Source: Acidimicrobiia bacterium
GTDB taxonomy: Bacteria > Acidobacteriota > Vicinamibacteria > Vicinamibacterales > CAVVIG01
Direction: 5' to 3'
NCBI GenBank assembly: GCA_016871175.1
Contig: VFZL01000001.1
Location: 1-64,000 of the forward strand
Length of the DNA: 64,000 nt
Numbering within the stretch: position 1 is the stretch's first letter; each line of letters starts with the position of its first letter. The position numbers and the translations under genes were made by a program. Shown piece after piece: positions 17,124-24,752 of this stretch. The notes beneath the pieces are model-generated. The model was not told the origin of the DNA and searched no databases. It worked only from the letters and a program-made list of their open reading frames with translations.

Positions 17124-17729
17124 GTGAAACAGGCGCGCGCTGCGGGGTGGGCGGAGGTCGCAGACCGAGAAGCCACCCTCCTGAACCGTTGCGCGGCTGG
17201 CGAGGAGGCGGCGTTCGCCGAGCTGATAGCCGAGCACCAGCGGATGGTGGTGCAGTTAGCCATGAACTTGCTCGGGGACCGTGATGAAGCGCTCGACCTC
17301 TCGCAAGAGGTCTTCCTCCGCGTGTTCCGCACCATCCGAAAATTCCGGGGACAATCGGCGCTCCGAACCTGGATCTACTGCATCGCCGTGAATCAGGCGC
17401 GGAACTGCCACCGCTTCTAGAGGCGTCGGTACCGCGGCGCTCAGGTGTCGCTCGATGCGCACGTGGAGGCTCACGGCGAGCTGCCCTCCGATCGCGGCAC
17501 CGGGCCCGATCGCGTCTTCGCGCAGAAGGAGCTCTCGACCCGCCTTCAGCGGGCGCTGGACGCCCTGCCATTTGATCAACGCACCGCCATCATCTTGCGG
17601 GAGGTCGATGGGCTGAGCTACGACGAGATCGCGTTCTCTTTGGGCGTGGCTGTCGGCACCGTCAAGTCTCGGCTCACGCGGGCGCGACAGGCGCTGCGAA
17701 TCGAGCTGAGAGAATTGAGGGTGGTATGA
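17124..17729 (+). pseudogene. ECF sigma factor interrupted by an in-frame TAG
   Basis: A sigma-70 family (RpoE-like) gene. Region 2 (LSQEVFLRVFRTIRKF and LRTWIYCIAVNQARN) and region 4 (LPFDQRTAIILREVDGLSYD and GVAVGTVKSRLTRAR) are well preserved in one reading frame, but codon 17418-17420 is TAG. It follows ARNCHRF and precedes RRRYRGAQVSLD; in relatives this position is usually Trp, so a TGG to TAG change explains it. A sigma factor cut between regions 2 and 4 should not work. I chose GTG at 17124 as start; an upstream ATG at 16995 is in frame. The stop codon overlaps the anti-sigma start (ATGA), the usual arrangement for a co-expressed pair. Confidence 0.8.
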
Positions 17730-18590
17730 AGCCCCTGACCTGTGCTGCCACGCGACGTCGCCTCACCGCCTTTCGCGACCGTGAGCTCCCGGTGCCTGAG
17801 CAGATCGCGGTCGCTGCGCACCTCGAGTGGTGCGACGACTGCGCGGAAGTGATCGACGATGACCGGGTGGTGGGCCACGTGCTGCGGAGTATGTTGCCAC
17901 GCCGGACGGTCCTGACGGCCGACGAGCAGGCGACGTTCCCGGCTGCCGTGGTCAGCCGCATGAGAGCGGAGCGGAACGTCTCGTGGGCGGCGGGGCTCCA
18001 GTTGATGTTCGAGGACGCCCATCTGATGTATGCAGGTGCGGCAAGCGCGGCGGCGCTCATGGTGTGCACGGTGGTGATGCTCGGCATGATGCGCTACGCG
18101 ACCAGTACGCCGCGGCCCGAGTCCCTCGCCGCGCTCATCAACTTCATGACGCCGGGCTCAAATCAGAATCCGGTGGTACCGCGGCCCGGCGTGCTCATGC
18201 CCAGGTCGCTCGACGCCGTTCGACGAGCTTCTCGCGACCAAGGCCGGGATCGACGAAGAAACGATGGTCATGTTAGCGGCGACTGTCACCCGCGAGGGCC
18301 GGGTCGCGAACCTCGGGCTCTTGGATCAGTTGGGTGACGAAGTGTCGCCGGACGCCGAGGAGGCCAGAGGGGTCGCGAACCTGCTCGACGCCGTGTCCCG
18401 CGCCCGCTTCGAGCCCGCGAGCGTGGCCGGGCTGCCGGTCGCGGTCAACATGGTGTGGATGGTGGCGCATACCACCGTCCGCGGCACGCCTGTCGCATCC
18501 GAACCGCCCGTCGTCGTCTCACCGCCCGCGAAGAAACGCCGCGTCGCCTCGCTGGCCGAGTCCATCGAGTTCGCGCTGCGAAGCGCCTAA
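17726..18590 (+). pseudogene. Anti-sigma factor with TonB-C-like tail, frameshifted
   Basis: The N-terminal part has the zinc-binding anti-sigma motif HLEWCDDC (residues about 32-39) and a membrane helix (LMYAGAASAAALMVCTVVML, about 92-111). Near 18211-18222 the coding frame shifts: upstream the frame reads RSLDAV, downstream another frame reads DELLATKAGIDEE and continues with VTREGRVANLGLLDQ to a domain like the TonB C-terminal fold (RFEPASVAGLPVAVNMVW). A single-base insertion or deletion there joins both parts. Together with the stop in the adjacent sigma gene the whole pair looks inactive. The upstream frame alone would give 203 residues with a nonsense tail. Confidence 0.75.
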
Positions 18591-18617
18591 GCCGCGGGGT
18601 CGCGCCCCGAGTCGCCA

Positions 18618-20918
18618 CTATCGTCGTGCGGGCGCGTCCACGTGGGCCGTGGCGACGTTGTTCAAGGCATCCTGCGCGCGAATGCTCAGGCCGCGCGGCC
18701 CCAGCTCACCCTGCACGGTGACCGTGAATCGCTCGGCGCGCGAGTCCGCCATCCCGTCGGTTGCGAAGGCCGGCCTCCACACCACGCCGTCCAGGGAGTA
18801 CTCCACCTTCAGAATGGGTGAGTGCTCATCTCGCACCTCGAGGGCGATGGTCGTCCGCCCGCTGTTCATCTGCGGCGCTTGTGTCGTGATCGTCGGAGGC
18901 GCATTGTCGATCTCGAAGATGGTGCTGTCCATCTCCCCCGTGAGCGCTGTCTCGCCGGCATTGGAAGGCGCATCCGACGCGAGCACGCGGACGATGTAGG
19001 TGCCGTTGGGGACGGCGGTGGTGTCCCACACCAAGATCGGCTCGATGAGGCCCTGTCGAAGCACCTTCCACGTCGTCTCACCCTCGCGCCGATAGCGAAC
19101 CTCGAACGTCAGCTCGTCCTCGTTCTCGTCGGCGGCGCGCCAGACCAGGGTCTGCAGCCCTTTCGAGTACGTCTTGCGGCCGAGCGCCGGACCCGAGGAT
19201 CCGGATCCCGGGTTCATCGCTGCGTTGGTGAGCTTTCGTTCCGGCGTGGTCTGGTTGTCGAACCCTGCGAGGTCTGGGTCGCCGCCGCTGTACGGCTTCT
19301 GGAACACGATCCCCGGCGGGTGGACCGTGATGGATTGCACCTGCGGTCGCAGATTGCGCTGCAGGTATGCCACGGACACCGAGGTCAGTGTCGGCGAATC
19401 GGAGCCTGACAACCGCACGCGCCACTGGAGGTAACGTGCCTTGGGACTGACGATCGGAGAGCCGCCCAGAGCGGAATACGGTGCGGACCAGTCGCTCCAC
19501 GTGTCGTTCGGCGTAGCTGAGTTCCCGGACCGCGTCGAAACCTCGATGGTGCTCCCGGATGGGACGCTGCCGCGCCAACTGATGGCTCCCCAGCTCGACA
19601 CCATTCCGGCGTCACGCGGCTCGGATTCATACGCGCCGCGCGAGGCCCGGTCCGCAGACAGGCGATACACGCGGCCGGGATTGGCGGTGGCGTAGTACAC
19701 GCGCCCGCGGGTGTCGCGCCAGAGCGAGGTGACCTGCTGACCACCCGCCGTCGCCACCAACGTCGGATCGAGCTGTTCGCCCTCGAGGCGATACAGCTTG
19801 CCTCGATTGCCGGTGGCGATGACCAGCCGGTTCTGTGCATCGAACGCGACGTCGTACGGCGAATCGTCTCTGGATTCCCAGAGCTTGTCCCACAGCCCAT
19901 CGGGTGCGATCCGGAACACACCACCTTTCAGCGTCCGTCGATCGGAAGTGGCGCTGCCACTGCTCGCACCCGCGTCGACCACCACTCCGGTGATTTCGGT
20001 CGATACCGACACCGTCGGCGTGCCGCCGCCCGATGGCTCGGCCGCGCCTGCGGGCGCCGGTGACGTCGACGGACCGGGGTCCGCGCGCGGCGGCGGCGCG
20101 CTGCCCGTCCGACCGTTCACGGCCGCGACGTACAGCACGCCCTTCGGGTCGTGGCGCAGCGAGCGGACCTCTTCGAACGGTGTATCCAACAAGAGGAATG
20201 CCTTCCCCTGCGGGTCGACGCTGAGCACGCGTCCCGGGGAATCGGTCCCGATGATGATGTTCCTTCCGCCGGGTTCGATGGCAACCGCGGTCACGTTGGT
20301 CGCCTGGGCCGCGTAGAGCTTTGCGCCGGTGCCGTTGGGCGCGACGCGATAGACGTTCCCCTTCGGGCCCGTCGCGACGAAGAGCTCCCCGCGCGCGTCG
20401 GAGGCCAGGGCCCAGATGTACTTTTCCTCGGGCTCGAAAAACGTCGTGGCGATGCCGCGGCGATCGACCTTGTAGACCTTCCCGTCCGGCGAGGTGCCCA
20501 CATACAGCCCGCTGTCCGGCGCGGGAGCGAGTGCGTGAGCCTCGAGCTCCTCGGCGTCGAAGAACAGCGTGCCTCGCCCGTCACTGTCGATGCGGAACAC
20601 CTTGCCTTCGTTGCCGGTGCCGACCCACATGGCGTTGTCCGGCGCCGGAATCATGGACCACAGGAAGGGTGCGGCTGTCTCGTACACCAGCTCGCTCGCT
20701 GCGCCAATCGTCAACTGGCCGCGGCTATCGATGGACAGGCTGTCGAGCTCGCCCTTGAGGAACTCCGCCTGCGTGGCGGCTTGAAAGAATTTGGGCGACG
20801 AGGCGAACATGGGCCATGTGAGGAGGCCGGTGAGCGCGGCCGCTACGGCTAGCGTGCAGCGCCCGCATGCACGCACGCGATGCGGTATCCGATGGAGCCG
20901 GACCGAGGAATGTGCCAT
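18618..20918 (-). CDS. Secreted beta-propeller protein with Ig-like C-terminal region
   Basis: A 766-residue exported protein. An N-terminal signal sequence (hydrophobic run TLAVAAALTGLLTWPMFASS) precedes about seven blades with recurring GKVYRVD/GKLYRLEG-type motifs (for example NEGKVFRID, DGKVYKVDRRG, KGNVYRVAPNG, RGKLYRLEG), as in WD40/SMP-30-like propellers. A Pro/Ser/Gly-rich linker interrupts the propeller around residue 280-310. The C-terminal 350 residues contain beta-sandwich-like segments (TYIVRVLASDAPSN, SPILKVEYSLDGVVW) resembling fibronectin/Ig modules. The ATG at 20918 is chosen because the signal sequence follows it. It could sense or bind ligands at the cell surface; function unknown. 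Confidence 0.7.
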   Translation of the reverse strand: MAHSSVRLHRIPHRVRACGRCTLAVAAALTGLLTWPMFASSPKFFQAATQAEFLKGELDSLSIDSRGQLTIGAASELVYETAAPFLWSMIPAPDNAMWVGTGNEGKVFRIDSDGRGTLFFDAEELEAHALAPAPDSGLYVGTSPDGKVYKVDRRGIATTFFEPEEKYIWALASDARGELFVATGPKGNVYRVAPNGTGAKLYAAQATNVTAVAIEPGGRNIIIGTDSPGRVLSVDPQGKAFLLLDTPFEEVRSLRHDPKGVLYVAAVNGRTGSAPPPRADPGPSTSPAPAGAAEPSGGGTPTVSVSTEITGVVVDAGASSGSATSDRRTLKGGVFRIAPDGLWDKLWESRDDSPYDVAFDAQNRLVIATGNRGKLYRLEGEQLDPTLVATAGGQQVTSLWRDTRGRVYYATANPGRVYRLSADRASRGAYESEPRDAGMVSSWGAISWRGSVPSGSTIEVSTRSGNSATPNDTWSDWSAPYSALGGSPIVSPKARYLQWRVRLSGSDSPTLTSVSVAYLQRNLRPQVQSITVHPPGIVFQKPYSGGDPDLAGFDNQTTPERKLTNAAMNPGSGSSGPALGRKTYSKGLQTLVWRAADENEDELTFEVRYRREGETTWKVLRQGLIEPILVWDTTAVPNGTYIVRVLASDAPSNAGETALTGEMDSTIFEIDNAPPTITTQAPQMNSGRTTIALEVRDEHSPILKVEYSLDGVVWRPAFATDGMADSRAERFTVTVQGELGPRGLSIRAQDALNNVATAHVDAPARR

Positions 20919-20979
20919 AGGTCTGATGCGGCGTGCGCTGAGGATGGGCGCCAGGTGACGGTCGTCCACTCGCGTTCGT

Positions 20980-22842
20980 TCAATGCGCCATCGAGAGCGT
21001 CAGCGTTCGGACCCCGCTCACCGTGTAATCGGTGGCAAGAGACCACTCGCCCAGCGTGGCGCTGCTCAAAGCGTTGAAAGTGCCGCCGGCGCGGTCGGCT
21101 TCCATGACCGCCAGCACGGACGGCGGCAGCGACGACAGCGCCTCGCCGTTGATGACGGCACCCGCGTCGCCGCTCATCAGCTTCACGTAGATGGCGTTGT
21201 TCCGCCTCGTCCGATTGAGCGCGCGGACGATTTGGTTCACCGAGCGTCGCTGCGGCAACCGCAGCTCGCGCTGCTCAGCCTGCTGCAACCGCTGCCCATC
21301 GGAGACGATGACCGAGAGGCTGCCGGTCGCGTTGGCTGGGATGTCGATGGGAATGGTCCGGACCTGGTCTTCGCCACGAAACGTGCGGATCAGGACCTTG
21401 AGCGGCACCGTCTTGCCCGGCCGTGGCCGAGGATCGTCGAGCCACACGCGCTCGAGGGTCGCCGTCTGGACCTTCTCGCTCGTGCGCACCACGAGGTCCA
21501 GCCGCTCGATGTCGACCGGCTCGGCGTCGTTGGTGATGAGCGCCGTCAGCGGCGCCACGACGAATGCGGAGGCCGGCGTCACCGAGTTGTCGCCCGAGTA
21601 GACGTTCTGGAACGAGATCGTCCCGTGGTTCCGAAGCGCCGCCTTGGCCTCGACCGCGTAGGTGGTCGTCCCGAATTGCCGCTCGTACGACGTGAGCGTC
21701 TGCAGCAGCGACGAATAGGTCATGAGTGGCGTGAAGAGCTGGTCGCGTACGACCTCGAACCTGAAGGTCCGCGTGCCGCCGCGAGCGGAGGTGAGCTGCA
21801 TCGAGACCGGAACCATCTTCGGCCCAGGTCCGAGGCGTCCCGCGATCGCCGTCGCGCGATCCTGCAGCATCGTTCCAATCGTGTCGCCGGTCGTCGAGAG
21901 CTTGATAGACGAAAAGAGGCTGGGCAACACCGTGTAGACATAGGCCCGCGTCATGGGGAATTCCGTGGGGCCCAGGTTGTACATCGGATGGCCGAATGCG
22001 TAGACGCGATCGCCGTCGATGTGCGTCACGGTGCCCGTGCCGCCAAGGAGGAGATCGCCCGTGACGAAGTTCACGCCGACCGCGTCGCCTGGCTTGAGCG
22101 GGCCATCGAACGGCATCAACCCGGCGGTCGGTGCGGCGGCCGCGGCGCCAGCCATCGGCACGAAGCCCTGATCGCCAAACGCGGCGCCGAGGATGTCGGC
22201 CACGTCGCCGTTGAATCCAGACATGACCAGGGGTGTGGCGATGGGGCGGAGCATGGTGCCGACCGCGCGGCCGTCAAATCCTGCCACCGTGGGCTCGCCC
22301 GCGATGAGACGGGCATCACCCTGGCGCTCGGCGAAGGGACGGTTCCAATTCAAGGCCCGACGGAACGCCGCGACCAGATTGTCTCGGCTGATCGGGTACT
22401 CCATCTGAATGCGCGCGGCGATCGGGCGCGGTGTGCTGAGCGCCGTCGCCTCGGTCATCTCGGCAATCGGCGTGATCCCCGCGATGGGCTCCTTGGAGAA
22501 GTTGCCCAGCGAGTAGGAGACGGCGCCAATGAGACGGCCGTCCACGTAGACTGGGCTGCCGCTCATGCCCGCGATCACCCCGGTGTCGGCGAGCGGCCCG
22601 CCCTCCAGGCGCGCCAGAATCAAGTTCCGCTGCGGCCCCATCACGTTCTCGATGACCCCGAGAATGTGCGCCTTGAACTCCTCGACCCGGGTGCCGTTGA
22701 ACACGGTGCGCCCGATCCCAACCATGCCAGGCCGGAGGTCGGACGGTGGCATCTGTCGACTCTGCGCCGTCACGCGCGATGAGCTCGACAGAACCGACAG
22801 GGCTACTGCAAGGCAGCAGGCGGGGAACAAGTACCTGAACAT
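20980..22842 (-). CDS. SpoIVB-type S55 family serine peptidase-like protein
   Basis: A 620-residue exported protein. Signal peptide MFRYLFPACCLAVALSVLSS, then at about residues 40-150 the S55 peptidase features: DLRPGMVGIGRTVF, and GMSGSPVYVDGRLIGAVSYS, where GxSGSP holds the presumed nucleophile Ser. SpoIVB in Bacillus is a sporulation signalling protease; non-spore-formers have long versions like this one with a large C-terminal beta-rich region of unknown role. I start at the ATG 22842 because the signal peptide begins there; upstream sequence belongs to the promoter region. Divergent from the aro/trp operon. Confidence 0.75.
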   Translation of the reverse strand: MFRYLFPACCLAVALSVLSSSSRVTAQSRQMPPSDLRPGMVGIGRTVFNGTRVEEFKAHILGVIENVMGPQRNLILARLEGGPLADTGVIAGMSGSPVYVDGRLIGAVSYSLGNFSKEPIAGITPIAEMTEATALSTPRPIAARIQMEYPISRDNLVAAFRRALNWNRPFAERQGDARLIAGEPTVAGFDGRAVGTMLRPIATPLVMSGFNGDVADILGAAFGDQGFVPMAGAAAAAPTAGLMPFDGPLKPGDAVGVNFVTGDLLLGGTGTVTHIDGDRVYAFGHPMYNLGPTEFPMTRAYVYTVLPSLFSSIKLSTTGDTIGTMLQDRATAIAGRLGPGPKMVPVSMQLTSARGGTRTFRFEVVRDQLFTPLMTYSSLLQTLTSYERQFGTTTYAVEAKAALRNHGTISFQNVYSGDNSVTPASAFVVAPLTALITNDAEPVDIERLDLVVRTSEKVQTATLERVWLDDPRPRPGKTVPLKVLIRTFRGEDQVRTIPIDIPANATGSLSVIVSDGQRLQQAEQRELRLPQRRSVNQIVRALNRTRRNNAIYVKLMSGDAGAVINGEALSSLPPSVLAVMEADRAGGTFNALSSATLGEWSLATDYTVSGVRTLTLSMAH

Positions 22843-22854
22843 GGACTCAATTCG

Positions 22855-22883
22855 GTTATAGAGGCAAAGTGTAGAAGGGTCAA
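22855..22883 (-). promoter_or_regulatory. Sigma70-type promoter for the S55 peptidase gene
   Basis: On the minus strand TTGACC (22883-22878), a 17-base spacer and TATAAC (22860-22855) match the housekeeping consensus well. The -10 box ends 12 bases before the ATG at 22842, leaving a leader of about 6 bases. Confidence 0.7.
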
Positions 22884-22901
22884 GGGGATTCGGGCCATTC
22901 G

Positions 22902-22931
22902 TTGACACTGGCGCGAGCGGTCTGCTATCGT
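22902..22931 (+). promoter_or_regulatory. Sigma70-type promoter of the aro/trp operon
   Basis: TTGACA at 22902-22907, an 18-base spacer and TATCGT at 22926-22931. The -35 box is a perfect consensus. Transcription would start near 22938, a few bases before the leader reading frame. It lies back to back with the S55 peptidase promoter, with 18 bases between the two -35 boxes. Confidence 0.7.
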
Positions 22932-22944
22932 GCGAACTTCCGTG

Positions 22945-23058
22945 GTGCATCGACTGCCTCTTGCCCGTTCCGAGCGTCCCGTCCGCGCGGCCGTTGTGTC
23001 TGCGTGGCGGTGGTATTGGAGCCTGGGAGAAGAGGCTGTTGCACGGGCCCGAGCCTGA
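22945..23058 (+). CDS. Putative trp-type leader peptide (contains WRWYW)
   Basis: A 37-codon reading frame, GTG to TGA, between the operon promoter and the terminator hairpin. Codons at 23005, 23011 and 23017 are TGG (Trp) and 23014 is TAT (Tyr), giving the cluster W-R-W-Y-W. Three Trp in five codons is far above chance, and the frame sits where a trp leader should be. GTG at 22945 or 22942 is the likeliest start, only a few bases after the predicted transcription start; a GTG at 22996 would make a 20-residue peptide with the same Trp cluster. No Shine-Dalgarno is seen, so translation would be leaderless or near-leaderless. The stop codon lies past the first pairing segment, as ribosome-mediated attenuation needs. 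Confidence 0.65.
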   Translation: MHRLPLARSERPVRAAVVSAWRWYWSLGEEAVARARA

Positions 23059-23119
23059 CCACCGCGCGACCGATTCCGAAGAGCCTCTTCAGCCCCCCGG
23101 TTGAAGAGGCTTTTTTTTT
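23029..23119 (+). terminator. Trp-type attenuator: antiterminator and T9 terminator
   Basis: GAAGAGGCT at 23029-23037 and TGAAGAGGCT at 23102-23111 are near-identical, and both are complementary to AGCCTCTTCA at 23082-23091. The 23082/23102 pairing makes a 10-base-pair stem with a 10-base loop followed by nine T (23111-23119): a textbook intrinsic terminator. The 23029/23082 pairing (9 pairs) excludes it and would be the antiterminator. AGCCT at 23020-23024 can pair with AGGCT at 23033-23037 to protect the upstream arm. The Trp codons lie 10-24 bases upstream of 23029, so a ribosome stalled there leaves the antiterminator free, while one at the stop codon 23056 covers it. Confidence 0.75.
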
Positions 23120-23122
23120 GCA

Positions 23123-23155
23123 CCGCTCTGCGACGCACCCGTTCACGCAGAGCGG
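23123..23155 (+). promoter_or_regulatory. Perfect 10-bp hairpin after the attenuator
   Basis: CCGCTCTGCG (23123-23132) and CGCAGAGCGG (23146-23155) form a perfect stem with a 13-base loop, 3 bases after the T tract. No T tract follows it. It could protect the 5' end of the readthrough transcript or be a second control point. Role unknown. Confidence 0.4.
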
Positions 23156-23252
23156 CGGCGCGCAGAGCGCGCCCGCGAGAAGCGGGAGCGGGGCGCCGGG
23201 TTCCCGCTGAGCAACCGAGCCGGGGCCTGGGACGGGCCCCATGGAAGGAGTG

Positions 23253-24752
23253 ATGCCGCAGCGACTCTGCGTCGTGGCCATGGCCGCGACACTCGACGAC
23301 CTCCGCCGGCAGCGGGACGCCGCTTTCGACGCCGACCTTGTCGAGCTGCGGCTGGACGCGCTCCCCCCCGCCGAGCTGGACGTGGCGGGCGCCCTTCAGG
23401 GACGGCGGACCCCGGTCATCGTGACGTGTCGCGCCCAGTGGGAGGGGGGGCACTTCGCGGGCTCCGAGGAGGAGCGGCGCCAGGTGCTGGCGCAGGCGCT
23501 CGATCGGGGCGCGGAGTACGTCGACGTCGAATGGAAAGCCGGCTTCCACGATCTGGTGCGGGGACCGCAGCGGGAGCGGATCGTCCTGTCACACCACGCG
23601 TTCGACGGGGTGCCCGATGACTTCGCGCAACGCGCCCGTGAGATGCGCGCGCACGGAGCCGGCGTCGTCAAGCTGGCGGCGATGACGCACCGGCTGAGCG
23701 ACTCGGCGACACTCTTACAGGTGGCGCGCGCGGTGCAGGGGCTGGACGAAACCGGGCCCGGCCGCGCGATTATCATCGCGATGGGTCAGTGTGGAGAGGT
23801 GTCGCGCGTGTGTCCGTCGCGATTCGGGTCGGTCTGGTCGTACGCCGGTTCTGTGGCCGGCATCGGCCAACTGGACCCCCGAATGCTGCTCGATCGGTAC
23901 CGCTTCCGCGCCCTCACGACGGACACACGGCTCTACGGGATCGTTGGGCGACCGGTCGGGCATTCCGTCTCGCCCGCGATGCACAATGCCGCCTTCGGCG
24001 CGACAGGCGTCGACGGCGTGTACCTCTCGCTGCCCGCTGTCGACGTCGAAGACTTCGTGGCGTTTGCCCACGCGTTCTCGCTGTCGGGCGCGAGCGTCAC
24101 CATCCCGTACAAGGTGGCCCTCAAAGACCGTGTCGACTGCGTTGATCCGCTGGCCCGCGACGTCGGGGCGATCAACACCTTACGGATGGATGGTGACCGC
24201 TGGCAGGGAACCAACACCGACGTCGCGGGGTTTCTGCGTCCGCTCACTGATCGTGGTACGGTGCTGCGTGACATGCGGGTGGCGATCGTCGGGGCCGGTG
24301 GATCCGCTCGTGCCGTTGTCGCCGCCCTGCGATCAGTCGGTGCGCGTGTCACCGTTCACGCGCGTCGACCGCAGAACGCCTGTGCGCTGGCACAGGCGTG
24401 TGGTGACGTCGTGGCTGGCGCCTGGCCGGTTCCAGAGGGCTCTTGGGATCTCCTCGTCAATTGCACGCCGGTCGGGATGCACCCCGATACCGGCGCCTCC
24501 CCGGTGGCCGCCACAGGATTGGCGGGCCTTGCGCGTCGCACGGTCTACGACCTCGTGTACAACCCGCTCGAGACGCAGTTGCTGAAGGACGCCCGACGCG
24601 CGGGGCTTGCGACCATCGGCGGGCTCGACATGTTGGTGGAGCAGGCGCGCGATCAGTTCCTTCTGTGGACCGGCATCCGGCCGGAAGCAGCGGTGATGCG
24701 CGAGGCCGCGCTGGCGCGGCTCGCCGAGTTCGGAGCAACCCGAGAATCATGA
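23253..24752 (+). CDS. aroDE: Bifunctional 3-dehydroquinate dehydratase / shikimate dehydrogenase
   Basis: A 499-residue fusion that performs two successive shikimate-pathway steps: dehydration of 3-dehydroquinate, then NADPH reduction of dehydroshikimate. The type I dehydratase half (1-about 222) has its catalytic pair in LSHHAF (His, about 113) and VVKLAAM (Schiff-base Lys, about 139). The dehydrogenase half has GHSVSPAMHN (about 236-245), NTDVAGF and the nucleotide motif GAGGSARAV. Fused AroDE is typical of plants and is scattered among bacteria. ATG 23253 or 23241 are both possible starts; a GGAAGGAG lies between them. It is the first structural gene behind the attenuator and overlaps trpE by ATGA. 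Confidence 0.92.
   Translation: MPQRLCVVAMAATLDDLRRQRDAAFDADLVELRLDALPPAELDVAGALQGRRTPVIVTCRAQWEGGHFAGSEEERRQVLAQALDRGAEYVDVEWKAGFHDLVRGPQRERIVLSHHAFDGVPDDFAQRAREMRAHGAGVVKLAAMTHRLSDSATLLQVARAVQGLDETGPGRAIIIAMGQCGEVSRVCPSRFGSVWSYAGSVAGIGQLDPRMLLDRYRFRALTTDTRLYGIVGRPVGHSVSPAMHNAAFGATGVDGVYLSLPAVDVEDFVAFAHAFSLSGASVTIPYKVALKDRVDCVDPLARDVGAINTLRMDGDRWQGTNTDVAGFLRPLTDRGTVLRDMRVAIVGAGGSARAVVAALRSVGARVTVHARRPQNACALAQACGDVVAGAWPVPEGSWDLLVNCTPVGMHPDTGASPVAATGLAGLARRTVYDLVYNPLETQLLKDARRAGLATIGGLDMLVEQARDQFLLWTGIRPEAAVMREAALARLAEFGATRES

Noticed and set aside
22902-23210. 102-residue open frame over the attenuator region
   Set aside because: It runs through the promoter and both hairpins in a different frame from the Trp-rich leader and shows only low-complexity sequence.
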